A stretch of DNA of 64,000 nt from Thermomonas sp. (GTDB lineage: Bacteria > Pseudomonadota > Gammaproteobacteria > Xanthomonadales > Xanthomonadaceae), in assembly GCA_016720345.1 (NCBI GenBank), contig JADKKV010000006.1, positions 1-64,000 on the forward strand, given 5' to 3'. Positions 33,483 through 44,000 of this stretch are shown here, piece after piece (positions within the stretch are counted from its first letter, which is position 1; each line of letters begins with the position of its first letter). A model generated the notes under the pieces. The model did not search any database and was not told where the DNA came from. It was given only the letters and a program-made list of their open reading frames with translations. Position numbers and translations under genes: made by a program.

Positions 33483-34297
33483 ACGACAGCATTGCCTTCA
33501 TCGGCGGCGGCAACATGGCGCGCAGCCTGGTCGGCGGCCTGCTCGCGCGCGGCCGCGCGCCTGCATCGATCCGCATCGCCGAGCCGGTGGCCGCGCTGCG
33601 CGACGCCCTGCAGGCGGATTTCGGGGTTGCGGTGTTCGCAGACGGCGCGCAGGCCATCGAGGGCGCCGCCACCTGGGTGCTGGCGACCAAGCCGCAGGTG
33701 CTGCGCGGGGTGTGCGAAGCGCTGGCGGCGCAGGCGCAGGCGCAGCGGCCGCTGGTGGTGTCGATCGCCGCCGGCATCACCGCCGTGCAACTGGAGCGCT
33801 GGCTGGGCGGCGACATCGCGGTCGTGCGCAGCATGCCGAACACGCCCGCCCTGCTCGGCGCCGGCGTGACCGGGTTGTACGCAGGCGGGAAGGTCGATGC
33901 CGCGGGCCGCACGTTCGCCGAGGCGCTGCTGTCCGCCGCCGGCAAGACCGTGTGGATCGGGGACGAAGCCCTGATGGACGCAGTGACCGCGGTCTCCGGC
34001 AGTGGACCGGCCTATGTGTTCCTGCTGGCCGAGGCGATGATCGATGCCGGCATCGCCCAGGGCCTGCCGGCCGAGGCCGCGCGCGTGCTGGCGATCCAGA
34101 CCGTGCTCGGCGCGGCGCGCATGCTCGATGAATCCGGGGTGGATGCCGCCGAACTGCGGCGCCGGGTCACCTCGCCGAACGGCACCACCCAGGCCGCGGT
34201 CGAACATTTCGAAGCGGGCGGGTTGCGCACGCTGGTCGCGGGCGCGATCCATGCCGCACGCATCCGCGGGCAGGAACTGTCCGCCGCCAACGACTGA
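33479..34297 (+). CDS. proC: pyrroline-5-carboxylate reductase
   Basis: 272 residues. N-terminal Rossmann motif IAFIGGGNMARSLVGGLLARG, VVRSMPNTPALLGAGVTGLYAG and the C-terminal signature VTAVSGSGPAYVFLLAEAMIDAGIAQGLPAE and VTSPNGTTQAAVEHFE. It performs the last step of proline synthesis using NAD(P)H. It is translated with yggS (ATGA overlap). Confidence 0.95.
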   Translation: MNDSIAFIGGGNMARSLVGGLLARGRAPASIRIAEPVAALRDALQADFGVAVFADGAQAIEGAATWVLATKPQVLRGVCEALAAQAQAQRPLVVSIAAGITAVQLERWLGGDIAVVRSMPNTPALLGAGVTGLYAGGKVDAAGRTFAEALLSAAGKTVWIGDEALMDAVTAVSGSGPAYVFLLAEAMIDAGIAQGLPAEAARVLAIQTVLGAARMLDESGVDAAELRRRVTSPNGTTQAAVEHFEAGGLRTLVAGAIHAARIRGQELSAAND

Positions 34298-34307
34298 GGG
34301 GCCCGCC

Positions 34308-34781
34308 ATGCGCATCGCTTGTTCCGCCGCCGCCGTCCTGCTGCTTGCGCTCGTCGCGTGCAGCGGCGACCAGGCCCCGACACCCGCGGTCGCGATGCCG
34401 GCAGCGTCGGCCGCCGCCAGCACGACGGTCGGTGGCGCGACCCTGCAGGCCTCGACGGTCGCAATCGCCGACCTCAACGCCACCGTCGCCGGCCGCTACG
34501 GCATCGACCTCGCGGAGGAAGGCGTGTTGCTGCTGGTCACCGTGCGCGATTCGGCCGGCAACGGCATCGATCCCGGCGACCTCCGGCTTACCGCCACCGC
34601 CGGCACCCTGGCCGAAGCGCCAAAGCCGCTGGACCTGCGTGCGATCAGCACCGACGGCATGACCGACTACATCGGCGTGTTCCGCGCAGTGGCGCCGGCC
34701 AGCGTGCACTTCAGGCTCTCCGCGACGCGCAGCGGGGCGCGTGCGGATATCGCGACGACGGCGGAGCTGCAACCGCGTTAG
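34308..34781 (+). CDS. lipoprotein, DUF4426-like
   Basis: 157 residues with a lipoprotein signal (MRIACSAAAVLLLALVACSGD; lipobox LVAC). The mature part has ATVAGRYGIDLAEEGVLLLVTVRDSAGNGIDPGDLRLTATAGTLAEAPKPLDLRAI and FRAVAPASVHFRLSATR, matching DUF4426 proteins that often follow proC in gammaproteobacteria. Function unknown. It lies 10 bases after proC. Its stop TAG interlocks with the stop of the convergent gene (TTAG, 34778-34781). Confidence 0.78.
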   Translation: MRIACSAAAVLLLALVACSGDQAPTPAVAMPAASAAASTTVGGATLQASTVAIADLNATVAGRYGIDLAEEGVLLLVTVRDSAGNGIDPGDLRLTATAGTLAEAPKPLDLRAISTDGMTDYIGVFRAVAPASVHFRLSATRSGARADIATTAELQPR

Positions 34782-35620
34782 GACCCAGGCCTGCAGGCCG
34801 CGGCCCCCTCTTGCTCCGCCCACGCGCGGATGACCCGTGCGATCTCCGCAACGCCGTCCGTCAACGCCGCCGGGCCTGGCTGCAGGATCAAGGGCGACTT
34901 GACCTCGAACAGCTGCCCGGTGCGAACCGCCGGAATCGCATGCCAGCCGGGGCGTGCGGCGACCCTCCCGGGTCTGAACTTCTTGCCGCACCATGAGCCC
35001 AGGATGATGTCCGGCGCACGCCGGATCACTTCATCCGGATCTTCCAGGATGCGCGCCTTGGCCAGCGACTCGAGCGCCCGCTCCGGGAAGATGTCGTCGC
35101 CGCCGGCGATGCGGACCAGTTCCGCCACCCAGCGGATGCCGGTGATCGGCGGTTCGTCCCATTCCTCGAAATAGACCTTCGGCCTGGATGGCAACGCGGC
35201 GGCATCGCGTTCGATCGCCTGCAGCCCGCGTTGCAGGCCATCCGCATAGGCATTGGCCTTGTCGCCGGCACCGACCAGGGCACCCAGCCGGCGGATGTAG
35301 TCGAGGATCCCGGCCACGCTGCGGTGGTTGCTGATCCAGACTTCCACGCCATGCCGGATCAGCGCGGCGGCGATGTCGGCCTGGATGTCGGAGAACCCGA
35401 CCACGAAGTCCGGGCGCAACTTGAGGATTTCGTCGATCCTGGCGCTGGTGAACGCGCTGACCTTCGGCTTCTGCTTGCGCGCGACCGGCGGGCGCACGGT
35501 GAACCCGCTGATGCCGACGATGCGGTCCTGCTCGCCCAGTGCGTAAAGGACTTCGGTGGGTTCTTCGGTCAGGCAGACGATGCGCCGCGGGCCGATCACG
35601 TCAGCCACCGGCAGGCCCAC
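34778..35620 (-). CDS. BtuF-like cobalamin/siderophore-binding family protein without signal peptide
   Basis: 280 residues with the periplasmic-binding-protein III fold: RIVCLTEEPTEVLYALGEQDRIVGISGF, KPKVSAFTSARIDEILKLRPDFVVGFSDIQ, the linking helix GILDYIRRLGALVG, PKVYFEEWDEPPITGIRWVAELVRIAGGDDIF, and RAPDIILGSWCGKKF. Such proteins normally deliver B12 or ferric siderophores to an ABC transporter, but no signal peptide is seen from the GTG start (35620) and no permease or ATPase gene is nearby. The start directly abuts the pdxH stop. The role is therefore uncertain. Confidence 0.8.
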   Translation of the reverse strand: MGLPVADVIGPRRIVCLTEEPTEVLYALGEQDRIVGISGFTVRPPVARKQKPKVSAFTSARIDEILKLRPDFVVGFSDIQADIAAALIRHGVEVWISNHRSVAGILDYIRRLGALVGAGDKANAYADGLQRGLQAIERDAAALPSRPKVYFEEWDEPPITGIRWVAELVRIAGGDDIFPERALESLAKARILEDPDEVIRRAPDIILGSWCGKKFRPGRVAARPGWHAIPAVRTGQLFEVKSPLILQPGPAALTDGVAEIARVIRAWAEQEGAAACRPGS

Positions 35621-36214
35621 TCACGGATACAGCATCCGCCTGGACCAGGTGCCGTCCTCGCCGCGTTCGTGCAGCCAGCGCTCGTGCAGGCGGAACTGCG
35701 CGCCGTACCAGAACTCGAGATGCCGCGGCAGCAGCCGGAACCCGCCCCAGCGCGGCGGGCGCGGCACCTCGCGGCCTTCGAATTCCTGCTCGAACTGCGC
35801 GATCCGGTCTTCGAAGGTCTCCCGCGAAGCCAGCGTCTCCGACTGCAGCGAGGCCCACGCCCCGACCTGGCTGCCGCGTGGCCGGCTTGCGAAATACGCA
35901 TCCGCCTCGTCGCCGGCGACGATCTCGACATCGCCCTCGATCCGCACCTGCACGCCTTCGCGCACCCGCGGCCAGTGGAACAGCAGCGACGCGCGCGGAT
36001 TGGCCTGCAGTTCGCGGCCCTTGCGCCCGTCCAGGTGGGTGTAGAACACGAAGCCGCGTGCATCGAAGGCTTTCAGCAGCACCGTGCGCGCCGACGGCTG
36101 GCCGTCGACGGCGGTGGCAAGGGTCATCGCGGTGGGCACGGGTTCGCCGGCGGTGACCGCCTCGGCGAACAGGGCATCGAAGGTGGCGCGGAGGTCGTCG
36201 GGGATGTTGTCCAT
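35621..36214 (-). CDS. pdxH: pyridoxamine 5'-phosphate oxidase
   Basis: 197 residues of the FMN-dependent PNPOx family: [79 protein letters not shown], and the C-terminal substrate-binding tail [27 protein letters not shown] and RRMLYP. It makes pyridoxal phosphate. ATG 36214. It is followed by the BtuF-like gene without a gap. Confidence 0.94.
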   Translation of the reverse strand: MDNIPDDLRATFDALFAEAVTAGEPVPTAMTLATAVDGQPSARTVLLKAFDARGFVFYTHLDGRKGRELQANPRASLLFHWPRVREGVQVRIEGDVEIVAGDEADAYFASRPRGSQVGAWASLQSETLASRETFEDRIAQFEQEFEGREVPRPPRWGGFRLLPRHLEFWYGAQFRLHERWLHERGEDGTWSRRMLYP

Positions 36215-36267
36215 GCGCGCATTGTCGCGCGCATGCGGCCGCGGCGCACCACCCGGCGCACCATCAG

Positions 36268-36471
36268 TCAGTTGACGATGAAGCTGACCCGCAGGTTGAC
36301 CCGCCATTCCTGCACGTTGCCGTCGTCGTCGGTGGTGACCTTGATTTCGTTGACCCAGGCGCCCTTGATGTGCTTGACCGATTCGGCGCACTTCTTCAGC
36401 CCGTGCTTGACCGCATCCTCGATGCTGCTGGCGGACGAGGCATTGAGTTCGATGATCTTGGCGACGGACAT
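36268..36471 (-). CDS. dodecin flavin-binding protein
   Basis: 67 residues, the size of dodecins. [67 protein letters not shown] shows the helix flanked by strands that assembles into a dodecamer; the conserved Trp (KGAWV) that stacks on flavin is present. Dodecins store or buffer flavins; one beside the FMN enzyme PdxH may be coincidence. The ATG at 36471 follows an AGGAGT ribosome site. Confidence 0.85.
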   Translation of the reverse strand: MSVAKIIELNASSASSIEDAVKHGLKKCAESVKHIKGAWVNEIKVTTDDDGNVQEWRVNLRVSFIVN

Positions 36472-36618
36472 GGCAGGACTCCTGGTTGGCCGGCGGGATG
36501 CCGAACCCGCAGCCTTGCCGGTCGGGCGTTAATTCCATGCAGAGGAATCCGCGCCGGCATCGGCGGCCTCGCCCCGCCCGTCCCGTCGATGCGGCCCGCC
36601 ACGTCAGCCCGCCACTGC

Positions 36619-36630
36619 TAGCATGTTGCG
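36619..36630 (+). promoter_or_regulatory. -10 element placed for a leaderless aroK transcript
   Basis: TAGCAT (36619-36624), then 6 bases, then the ATG at 36631. No ribosome site precedes aroK. Confidence 0.4.
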
Positions 36631-37173
36631 ATGCGCAATGCCGCAAGCAATGGGAATATCGTCCTGGTCGGGCCGATGGGGTCGGGCAAGAGCCATGTCG
36701 GCCGGCTGCTGGCGACGCGCCTGGGGCTCGGGTTCGCGGATGTCGACGCAGGCGTGGAGGCCGATGCCGGCATGCCGATCCCCGCCATCTTCGCCCGCGA
36801 AGGCGAGGCCGGCTTCCGCGCCCGCGAAGCGCGGATCCTCGCCGGGATCCTGGCAGGCGCGGGCCAGGTGGTCGCCACCGGTGGCGGCGCGGTGCTGGAT
36901 CCCGGCAGCCGCGCCGCGATCCGCGCGGCCGGCCGCGTGGTCTACCTGCAGGTGGGCGCCGCGCAGCAATTGCAGCGGATCGCCGGCGACCGCGGGCGGC
37001 CGCTGCTGGCGGTGGCGGACCCGGCCGCGCGGCTGGCCGAACTGCAGGCGCTGCGCGAACCGCTGTATCGCGGGCTGGCCGACCTGGCCTTCGATACCAG
37101 CACCCTCTCCCCCGAACAGGTCGCCGAGGCATTGGCGGCACTGCTTGCCGATCACATGGAAGCGCACGCATGA
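36631..37173 (+). CDS. aroK: shikimate kinase
   Basis: 180 residues. P-loop [34 protein letters not shown] with the metal/shikimate Asp (DVD), [24 protein letters not shown] (shikimate-binding Gly loop) and the lid DRGRPLLA. It phosphorylates shikimate before EPSP synthase. aroB follows with a 4-base ATGA overlap, the usual aroK-aroB operon. Confidence 0.94.
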   Translation: MRNAASNGNIVLVGPMGSGKSHVGRLLATRLGLGFADVDAGVEADAGMPIPAIFAREGEAGFRAREARILAGILAGAGQVVATGGGAVLDPGSRAAIRAAGRVVYLQVGAAQQLQRIAGDRGRPLLAVADPAARLAELQALREPLYRGLADLAFDTSTLSPEQVAEALAALLADHMEAHA

Positions 37174-38261
37174 ACCCAACGACCCGGCAGGTGGAGGTCG
37201 GCGGCGGCGCGCCGTACCGGATCGACATCGCCCCCGGCCTGCTCGACGATGGTGCCCTGCTCGCATCGCACCTGCGCGGCCGGCATGCGCTGATCGTCAG
37301 CGATTCGCAGGTCGCGCCGCTGCATGCGCAACGCGTGCAGGCCGCACTCGGGTCGGTGCGGCCGGACGCCAGGATCGCGCTGCACGTGTTCGATGCCGGC
37401 GAAGCCTCCAAGACGCTGGCGAATTTTTCCGGCGTGATCGACGCGCTGGCCGCGCTCGGCGCCACCCGCGACGCCTGCGTGTACGCGCTCGGCGGTGGCG
37501 TGGTCGGTGACCTGGCCGGCTTCGCCGCGGCCTGCTGGATGCGCGGGATCGACTGCGTGCAGCTGCCGACCACCCTGCTGGCGATGGTGGATTCCTCGGT
37601 CGGCGGCAAGACCGCGGTGGACATCGCGCAGGGCAAGAACCTGGTCGGTGCGTTCCATCCGCCGCGCGCGGTGATCGCCGACACCTCGACCCTGCGCACG
37701 CTGCCGCCACGCGAACTGCGCGCGGGCTTCGCCGAGGTGATCAAGTACGGGGCGATCGTCGATGCCGGCTTCCTCCACTGGCTGGAGGTGAATGCCGATG
37801 CCCTGCTCGCCAGCGACGACGGGTTGCTGGCGGAGGCCATCGCCCATAGCTGCGTGCACAAGGCCGCGATCACCGAACGCGACCCGTTCGAACACGGCGA
37901 GCGCGCGCTGCTCAACTTCGGCCACACCTTCGGCCACGCGATCGAGGCCGAGCAAGGCTATGGCGGGCTGAACCACGGCGAGGCAGTCGCGGTGGGGATG
38001 CTGCTGGCTGCCCGGCTGTCGGCCGCACTGCGCCTGGCGGATGCCGGCGATGGCGAACGCCTGCGCGCGCTGCTGCAGCGGTTCGGCCTGCCGACCACGG
38101 TGCCGGCGGGCCTGCAGGCCGAAGCGCTGGTCGCGCGCATGCGGCTGGACAAGAAGGCGCAGGGTTCGGGCCTGCGCTTCGTGCTGTGGGATCGCGCCGG
38201 CGCGGCGCGGGTGGTGGCTGGCGTCGATGAAGCGCAGGTGCTGGACGTCCTGCGCGGCTGA
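37170..38261 (+). CDS. aroB: 3-dehydroquinate synthase
   Basis: 363 residues. NAD-binding [78 protein letters not shown], zinc-site residues in KYGAIVD and the two His motifs [12 protein letters not shown] and [10 protein letters not shown]. It closes the ring in the shikimate pathway. It is co-translated with aroK. Confidence 0.95.
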   Translation: MNPTTRQVEVGGGAPYRIDIAPGLLDDGALLASHLRGRHALIVSDSQVAPLHAQRVQAALGSVRPDARIALHVFDAGEASKTLANFSGVIDALAALGATRDACVYALGGGVVGDLAGFAAACWMRGIDCVQLPTTLLAMVDSSVGGKTAVDIAQGKNLVGAFHPPRAVIADTSTLRTLPPRELRAGFAEVIKYGAIVDAGFLHWLEVNADALLASDDGLLAEAIAHSCVHKAAITERDPFEHGERALLNFGHTFGHAIEAEQGYGGLNHGEAVAVGMLLAARLSAALRLADAGDGERLRALLQRFGLPTTVPAGLQAEALVARMRLDKKAQGSGLRFVLWDRAGAARVVAGVDEAQVLDVLRG

Positions 38262-38282
38262 GCCCGCAAGAGGCACAGGCCT

Positions 38283-38294
38283 TACAATTCGCGG
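38283..38294 (+). promoter_or_regulatory. -10 element placed for a leaderless WGR-gene transcript
   Basis: TACAAT (38283-38288, 5 of 6 consensus), then 6 bases, then the ATG at 38295. No ribosome site. Confidence 0.45.
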
Positions 38295-38549
38295 ATGCGC
38301 CTGCTGCTGCAACAACGCCCCGACGGCCGCGAAGCCCCGCGATTCGTCCAGCTCCAGCTCCAGCCCGACCTGCTGGGTGGCTGGACGCTGCTGCGCGAAA
38401 CCGGGCAGATCGGCGGACGCAGCACGCTCAAGCGCGAGCAGTACGCCGACCAGGCCAGCGCCCTGACCGCGCTGGAAGTGGCGCGCGATGCACAGCTCAA
38501 GCGCGGCTTCCAATTGATGTTTGCCCAGGGCGCCGACGCGCCCCGCTAA
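38295..38549 (+). CDS. small WGR-domain protein
   Basis: 84 residues that are almost entirely one WGR-type domain: [61 protein letters not shown]. The Trp-Gly-Arg core is relaxed ([13 protein letters not shown]) but the strand and helix pattern fits. In eukaryotic PARPs the WGR domain binds nucleic acid ends; stand-alone bacterial WGR proteins have no clear role. It sits between aroB and hemE with its own promoter-like element. Confidence 0.78.
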   Translation: MRLLLQQRPDGREAPRFVQLQLQPDLLGGWTLLRETGQIGGRSTLKREQYADQASALTALEVARDAQLKRGFQLMFAQGADAPR

Positions 38550-38562
38550 CCGGAATTCATTT

Positions 38563-39630
38563 GTGACCCTGAAGAACGACCGCTTCCTGCGCGCGCTGCG
38601 CCGCGAACCCGTGGACTGCACCCCCGTGTGGCTGATGCGCCAGGCCGGCCGCTACCTGCCGGAGTACCGCGCCACCCGCAAGGCGGCCGGCAGCTTCCTG
38701 GCGATGGCCAAGAACCCGGAACTGGCCTGCGAAGTCACCCTGCAGCCGCTGCGCCGGTTCCCGCTGGACGCGGCGATCCTGTTCTCCGACATCCTCACCG
38801 TGCCGGATGCGATGGGCCTGGGCCTGTATTTCGTGGACGGCGAAGGCCCGAAGTTCGAACGCCCGCTGCGCACGGCGACCCAGATCGATGCGCTCGCCGT
38901 GCCGGACATGGAGACCGAGCTGCGCTACGTGATGGACGCGGTGCGCCTGATCCGCCGCGAGCTGGACGGCAGCGTGCCGCTGATCGGTTTCTCCGGCAGT
39001 CCGTGGACGCTGGCCTGCTACATGGTCGAGGGCGGCGGCAGCAAGGACTGGGGCAAGGTCAAGGCGCTGGCGCTGAACGAGCCGGCGGCGATGCACAGGT
39101 TGCTGGCCGTGGTGACCGACGCGGTCATCGCCTACCTGTCCGCCCAGCACGCGGCCGGCGCGCAGGCGCTGCAGGTGTTCGATACCTGGGGTGGCGCACT
39201 CGGCCCGGCGATGTACCGCGAATTCTCGCTGCCCTACCTGACCCGGATCGCGCGCGCGCTGAAGGACCTCGGCGCGCCGGTGATCCTGTTCGGCAAGGGC
39301 AATGCACCGCACCTGGACGACCTGTTCGCCAGCGGCGCGGATGCGATCGGCGTGGACTGGACGGTGACCCTGGAAGACGCCGCCCGCCGCGCCAATGGCC
39401 GCGTTGCGCTGCAGGGCAACCTGGACCCGGCGATCCTGTACGGCAATCCCGACGCGATCCGCTCGCAGGTGCAGGCCACGCTGGACAGTTACGCCACCGG
39501 CAACGGCGGCTCGCGCGAGGGCCATGTGTTCAACCTCGGCCATGGCATGTCGCCGGACATGGATCCCGGGCACGTGGCCGTGCTGGTGGAGGCGGTGCAC
39601 GCGGGGAGCCTCGAGCGCAGCCTCGGGTAA
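38563..39630 (+). CDS. hemE: uroporphyrinogen decarboxylase
   Basis: 355 residues. The N-terminal signature [19 protein letters not shown], the catalytic Asp in [55 protein letters not shown], and the final [10 protein letters not shown] and [17 protein letters not shown] are all present. It converts uroporphyrinogen III to coproporphyrinogen in haem synthesis. It starts at GTG 38563, 13 bases after the WGR gene. Confidence 0.95.
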   Translation: MTLKNDRFLRALRREPVDCTPVWLMRQAGRYLPEYRATRKAAGSFLAMAKNPELACEVTLQPLRRFPLDAAILFSDILTVPDAMGLGLYFVDGEGPKFERPLRTATQIDALAVPDMETELRYVMDAVRLIRRELDGSVPLIGFSGSPWTLACYMVEGGGSKDWGKVKALALNEPAAMHRLLAVVTDAVIAYLSAQHAAGAQALQVFDTWGGALGPAMYREFSLPYLTRIARALKDLGAPVILFGKGNAPHLDDLFASGADAIGVDWTVTLEDAARRANGRVALQGNLDPAILYGNPDAIRSQVQATLDSYATGNGGSREGHVFNLGHGMSPDMDPGHVAVLVEAVHAGSLERSLG

Positions 39631-39727
39631 GCGACGCCCGCATATCGCAGTCGCGCCCACCTGCAGCATGAACGCGCTACCCTGCGGGTGCCGTCGGGGG
39701 ACGCCGGCTGTTGCCAAGGGGATGCGC

Positions 39728-40546
39728 ATGTCAGGTTGCTCCATGGTGGTCCGCTGGCTCCGCGGGATCTTGCGTCCAGCCACCCTTGCCGTGCTGGTCG
39801 CCGTCGTTGCCACCGGCGGCTGCGCGGGAGTGAACGTCGGGTATGGCGTGGAGGCACCACCGCCTCCACCGCCTCCACCGCCGCCGCCTCCACCACCGCC
39901 CCCACCGCCGCCTCCCCCACCGCCCACGCAGGTCGGTGGCGAACAGGCGATCCCCGCGTTTCCATGGCCGCCGCCGAAGCCCACCTCGCGCACCACGATG
40001 GATCGCAGCCTGCTGGCGCGCAACGACGGGGCCACGCTGGGCGAGGTCGCCCGCCACCTGGAAGGCGCACTGTCGGGCGTCGGCTATGGGGAACGCAGCT
40101 ACTACACGGTGCCCGGCGGCTTCGCGCTGGCGACGAGGCTCGAACAGATCACGCCCGACGGCACGCCGAAGCCGGACCCGCAGCGCTGGTCCACCGCGCT
40201 GCCCGAACAGCCGGTGTTCTCGCTGGGCGACTACCTGCGCGCCCTGTTCGCCGCGCCGCAGGGCGACTACCGGGTCATCGTCTTCATCGTCACCAACCGG
40301 GCGTTCGCCACCTCCGGGCGCCCGGCGACGAACGAGCAGGCCGAGGCCTGGCTGAGTGGCGGGCTGGACCGCCTGCCGCGCTCGATCCAGGCACTGCCGT
40401 TCGATGCCGATGTCGAGGCCAGCGCGCTGGTCTACCAGTTCCGCAAGAGCGGCCATGGCGATCCGGCGGTTGCGCTGGCAAGCAGCACCACATCCGCCGC
40501 AACCCAACTCGATCGCAGCGGCATCGTCGCTGCGCTGCGCCGCTGA
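39728..40546 (+). CDS. exported protein with a 23-proline tract, unknown function
   Basis: 272 residues. An N-terminal signal-like segment (ILRPATLAVLVAVVATGGCAG; possible lipoprotein cysteine, though the lipobox TGGC is not ideal) is followed by an uninterrupted run of 23 prolines (residues 44-66; bases 39857-39925). The globular domain then contains TMDRSLLARNDGATLGEVARHLEGALSGVGYGERSYYTVPGGFALATRLEQITPDG, FSLGDYLRALFAAPQGDYRVIVFIVTNRAFATSG and a conserved-looking C-terminus. I do not recognise the domain. ATG 39728 is chosen because AAGGGG lies about 7 bases upstream; ATG 39722 is in frame but too close to it. The membrane protein follows 7 bases later. The tract probably spans periplasm or peptidoglycan as a stiff spacer. 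Confidence 0.75.
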   Translation: MSGCSMVVRWLRGILRPATLAVLVAVVATGGCAGVNVGYGVEAPPPPPPPPPPPPPPPPPPPPPPPTQVGGEQAIPAFPWPPPKPTSRTTMDRSLLARNDGATLGEVARHLEGALSGVGYGERSYYTVPGGFALATRLEQITPDGTPKPDPQRWSTALPEQPVFSLGDYLRALFAAPQGDYRVIVFIVTNRAFATSGRPATNEQAEAWLSGGLDRLPRSIQALPFDADVEASALVYQFRKSGHGDPAVALASSTTSAATQLDRSGIVAALRR

Positions 40547-40553
40547 GGCCCGC

Positions 40554-41024
40554 ATGACCCTGACCAGATCCAGATGGATGTTCGCCGGCATCTGGCTCGG
40601 CGGCGCGGGCCTGGTGTTCCTGATCCTGGTGGTGCAGAGCCTGGTCGGCCGCTACGGCTCGCAAAGCGAGGACGCCTGGGCGTGGTACCTGCCCACCGTG
40701 ATGCCGACCCTGTCGCTGATCATCGGCGTGCTGGCCACCGATTTCCGCGTCGCCGCGAGCGCAGCCGCGGCCGCCACGACGACGACCGGTACCTCTGCAG
40801 CCAGCCCCGACGCGAACATCCTGCCGGTTGCCGCCAGGGGCCTGCTCTGGCTGGGCGTGGCGCTGTCGGTGTTCTACCTGTTGCTGGTCGCGGTCACCAT
40901 CCTCGCGCAGCCGTTCCTGCAGGGCGTGTCGCCGATCGAGCTGATGCACCGCTCCAACCTGTGGCTGGGCCCGTTGCAGGGGCTGACTGCCGGCGTGCTC
41001 GCCGCGTTTTTCCGCTCGGGTTGA
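40554..41024 (+). CDS. small integral membrane protein, unknown function
   Basis: 156 residues with about four hydrophobic segments: WMFAGIWLGGAGLVFLILVVQSLVG, YLPTVMPTLSLIIGVLATDF, then an Ala/Thr-rich linker, GLLWLGVALSVFYLLLVAVTILAQPFL and a C-terminal LGPLQGLTAGVLAAFF. No family is recognised. The start follows the poly-proline gene by 7 bases, so the two are likely made together and may act together at the envelope. It is convergent with the hybrid kinase, 27 bases apart. Confidence 0.68.
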   Translation: MTLTRSRWMFAGIWLGGAGLVFLILVVQSLVGRYGSQSEDAWAWYLPTVMPTLSLIIGVLATDFRVAASAAAAATTTTGTSAASPDANILPVAARGLLWLGVALSVFYLLLVAVTILAQPFLQGVSPIELMHRSNLWLGPLQGLTAGVLAAFFRSG

Positions 41025-41051
41025 TCGCGACGCCTTGCCGGCGCCGCGTTG

Positions 41052-44000
41052 CTACTGCGGCACGCGGGCGTGCAGCGCCTGCGCCAGCATCGCCCCGCTG
41101 ACCGGCTTGCGCAGGAAATCGTCGAAGCCGGCCGCGTGGGCCTGCGCCTCGGCATCCGCGTCCGAACGCGCGGTCACCGCCAGCAGCGGCGCCACGAAGC
41201 CCTGTGCGCGCAGCATGCGCGCGAGCGCAAGGCCATCCAGTCCCGGCAGGTCGAGGTCGAGCAAACCGGCGTCGAAGCGCTGGCTGGCGACTTCCGCCAG
41301 CGCACCCAGCCCATGCCCGGCATGCACCACCACATGCCCCTGTTCGCGCAACAAGCCCTGCATGACCTCGGCCACGATCGGATCGTCCTCGACCAGCAGC
41401 AGCCGCAGCGATCCCGCGACCGCCCGCAACGGTGCCGCGGATGCAGGCGGCGGCTGCATGTCGGCATGCACCAGCGGCAACTCGACGATGAAGCGGCTGC
41501 CCTGCCCCGGCGCACTTTCGACCGCGATCCCGCCGCCCATCGCCGTCGCCAGCTCCTGGCTGATCGCAAGCCCCAGCCCGCTGCCGCCGTAGCGCGCGGC
41601 GGTGCGTGCGCCATCGGCCTGCTCGAAGCGGCGGAACAGCCGGGCCTGCTGCTCGCGGCTCAAGCCCGGGCCACTGTCGGCGACCACGAAGCGCACACCC
41701 CGGGGTGCAAGCGCACTGGTTTCCAGCGACACGTGGCCGGACTCGGTGAACTTGATCGCATTGCCGAGCAGGTTGAGCAGGATCTGCTGGATGCGGGTGC
41801 GGTCGCCGTGGAGCGCCGCTGGCGTGCCGGCATCCATGCTGTCGACGAATGCCAGGCCCTTGCGTTCCGCCACCGGCGCCATCAGCGCGGCGACCTCGTC
41901 CAGCAGCGGGCGCAGCGCGAAGTCGGCGGTCGCCAGCTCCAGCTTGCCGGCTTCGATCCGGGCCAGGTCCAGCGCATCGTTGACCAGCCGCAGCAGGTGC
42001 TCGCCGGCGCGATGGATGGCATCGACCTGGCTGCGCTGCCTGTCGTCGAGCCGGGTCGCGCGCAGCAGTTCGCTCATGCCGAGCACGCCGGTCATCGGCG
42101 TGCGCACCTCGTGGCCGAGTGTCGCCAGGAAGCGCGACTTCGCCTCCGAAGCCTGTTCGGCCAGCACCCGTTTCGCCTCGGTCAGCTGCAGTGCGTGCCG
42201 GCGCTTGAGCCGGGCCCGATAGGCCGCGGCCGCGGCGGCCACCGCCAGCAGCGCGAGCACCAGGTACAGCAGCAGCGCCCACCAGCTGCGCCACCACGGC
42301 GGCGGCACCGCGAACGCCAGCCGCTGCTCGCGCGCGGCGTTGCCGGCGGCATCGCGCGCGCGCATGCGCAGGGTGTAGCGGCCCGGTGCCAGGCCGGTGA
42401 ACACGCGGTCGCCGCTGGCGCCGAGCGCGACCCAGGCGCGGTCGAAGCCATCCAGCCTCGACCAATAGCGGTTGGATTCGGGATCCTCGAACGCAAGCAG
42501 GCGCGCGCGGATCCGGAATTCGCGGTCGTCGCGGCCCAGGCGCAGGCCCGCCTGCAGCGGGATATCGCGCCATTCGCCGTTGCGACGCACCGACAGCCGG
42601 TCGAAGCGCAGCGAAGGTACCGTGGCCACGGGATCCGCCGCGGTGGTATCGACCAGCACGATGCCGCCGTCCGCGGTCGCCGCCGCCAGCACGCCCTCGG
42701 CGCTCATCGCCAGCGCGTGGTCGACGAACTCCTGGCTGCCACTGCCGTCGCGAATGCCATGGCGACGCAGGTTGCGGGTGCGCGGATCGTAGCGGTACAG
42801 GCCGCGCGAGGTGGACACCCATGGGCGATGGCGCAGGTCCACCCGCATGCCGGATGCGCCAACCGCCGGCATACCGTGCGCGCTGTCGACCCGGTCCGCG
42901 GCCTGCCAACGCCCGCCGCGCGCCACGTAGTGCACGAGCCCGGACTGCCGCTGCAGCCACAGCATGCGGTCGCCATCGAAGGCCAGCGCATACACGCGTT
43001 CGCCGCCGAACCCGGGCAGGCGCCGGAACGTGCCCTGCGCCGCGTCCAGCACCGCCACGCCATCCGCCCCCGCCACCCAGACCTCGCCTCGCGGCGACAC
43101 CACCAGCGCCTCGATGTCGCCGGTCGCCAGGCCATGCGCGGCATCCGCCGGGATCTCGCGCAGCACCCGCCCGCTGGCGGGGTCGCGCTGCTGCACGCCG
43201 GCACCCGGCGCCGACAGCCACAGGCTGCCATCGGGCGCAACCTGCAGCTGGTCGACCTGGCCAGGCGGGGTTGCGTCGCGCGGGTCGCCGCTGCGCCATT
43301 CGTCGATCGCCCCGTCACTGCCGACCCGGAGCAGGCCATTGCGATGCCCCAGCCACAGGCGCCCGCCGGTGTCTTCGGCGATCGCCAGCAGCTTGATGCT
43401 GCGCAGGCGCGCCAGGCTGTCGTCGTCGAGCCGGCCGATGCCGCCATCCGTCGCCAGCCGCTCGACCATGCCGTTGAACCCGCCCAGCCAGAACCCGCCG
43501 TCGCGCGCGGGGGCGAGTGCGCGGTACATCGCCCCCTGCAGGCCATCGGTTTCGCCCGCGTACTGCGCCAATTGCCGCCAGTCCGGGCGCAGGTAGCCCA
43601 GGCCCACGCCCGCCACCGGCACCCACAACGCGCCATCGGCATCCTGCAGCATCGCGGTGATGCCGCGCGGGATGTCGGGGCCGCCCAACCGCACCGGGCT
43701 CGGCGGTTCCGCGCCCTGCTGCCGCCACAGCCCGCGCTGGCTGGCGATCCAGCTGCCGCCATCGCGCGCGCGGACGATCGCGTTCATCGCGTTCGGGCGG
43801 CGGAACATCGGCGACCACGCCGGCTGCGTCCAGTCGCCCCCCGCATCGCGCCGCCAGACGCCGTCCGAGGTGCCGACCCACAGGCCATCGGCCTGCATGG
43901 TGAGCGAGTACACCAGCGGCGGCGCATCGGTCCCCGGCAGGCGCACGCCCTCGATGCGGCCGCCCTGCATGCGCGCCAGGCCGGCATCGGTACCGATCCA

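Noticed and set aside
39857-39925. CCN-rich tract considered as a non-coding microsatellite
   Set aside because: It is in frame within a supported gene and uses mixed proline codons, so it is a protein feature.
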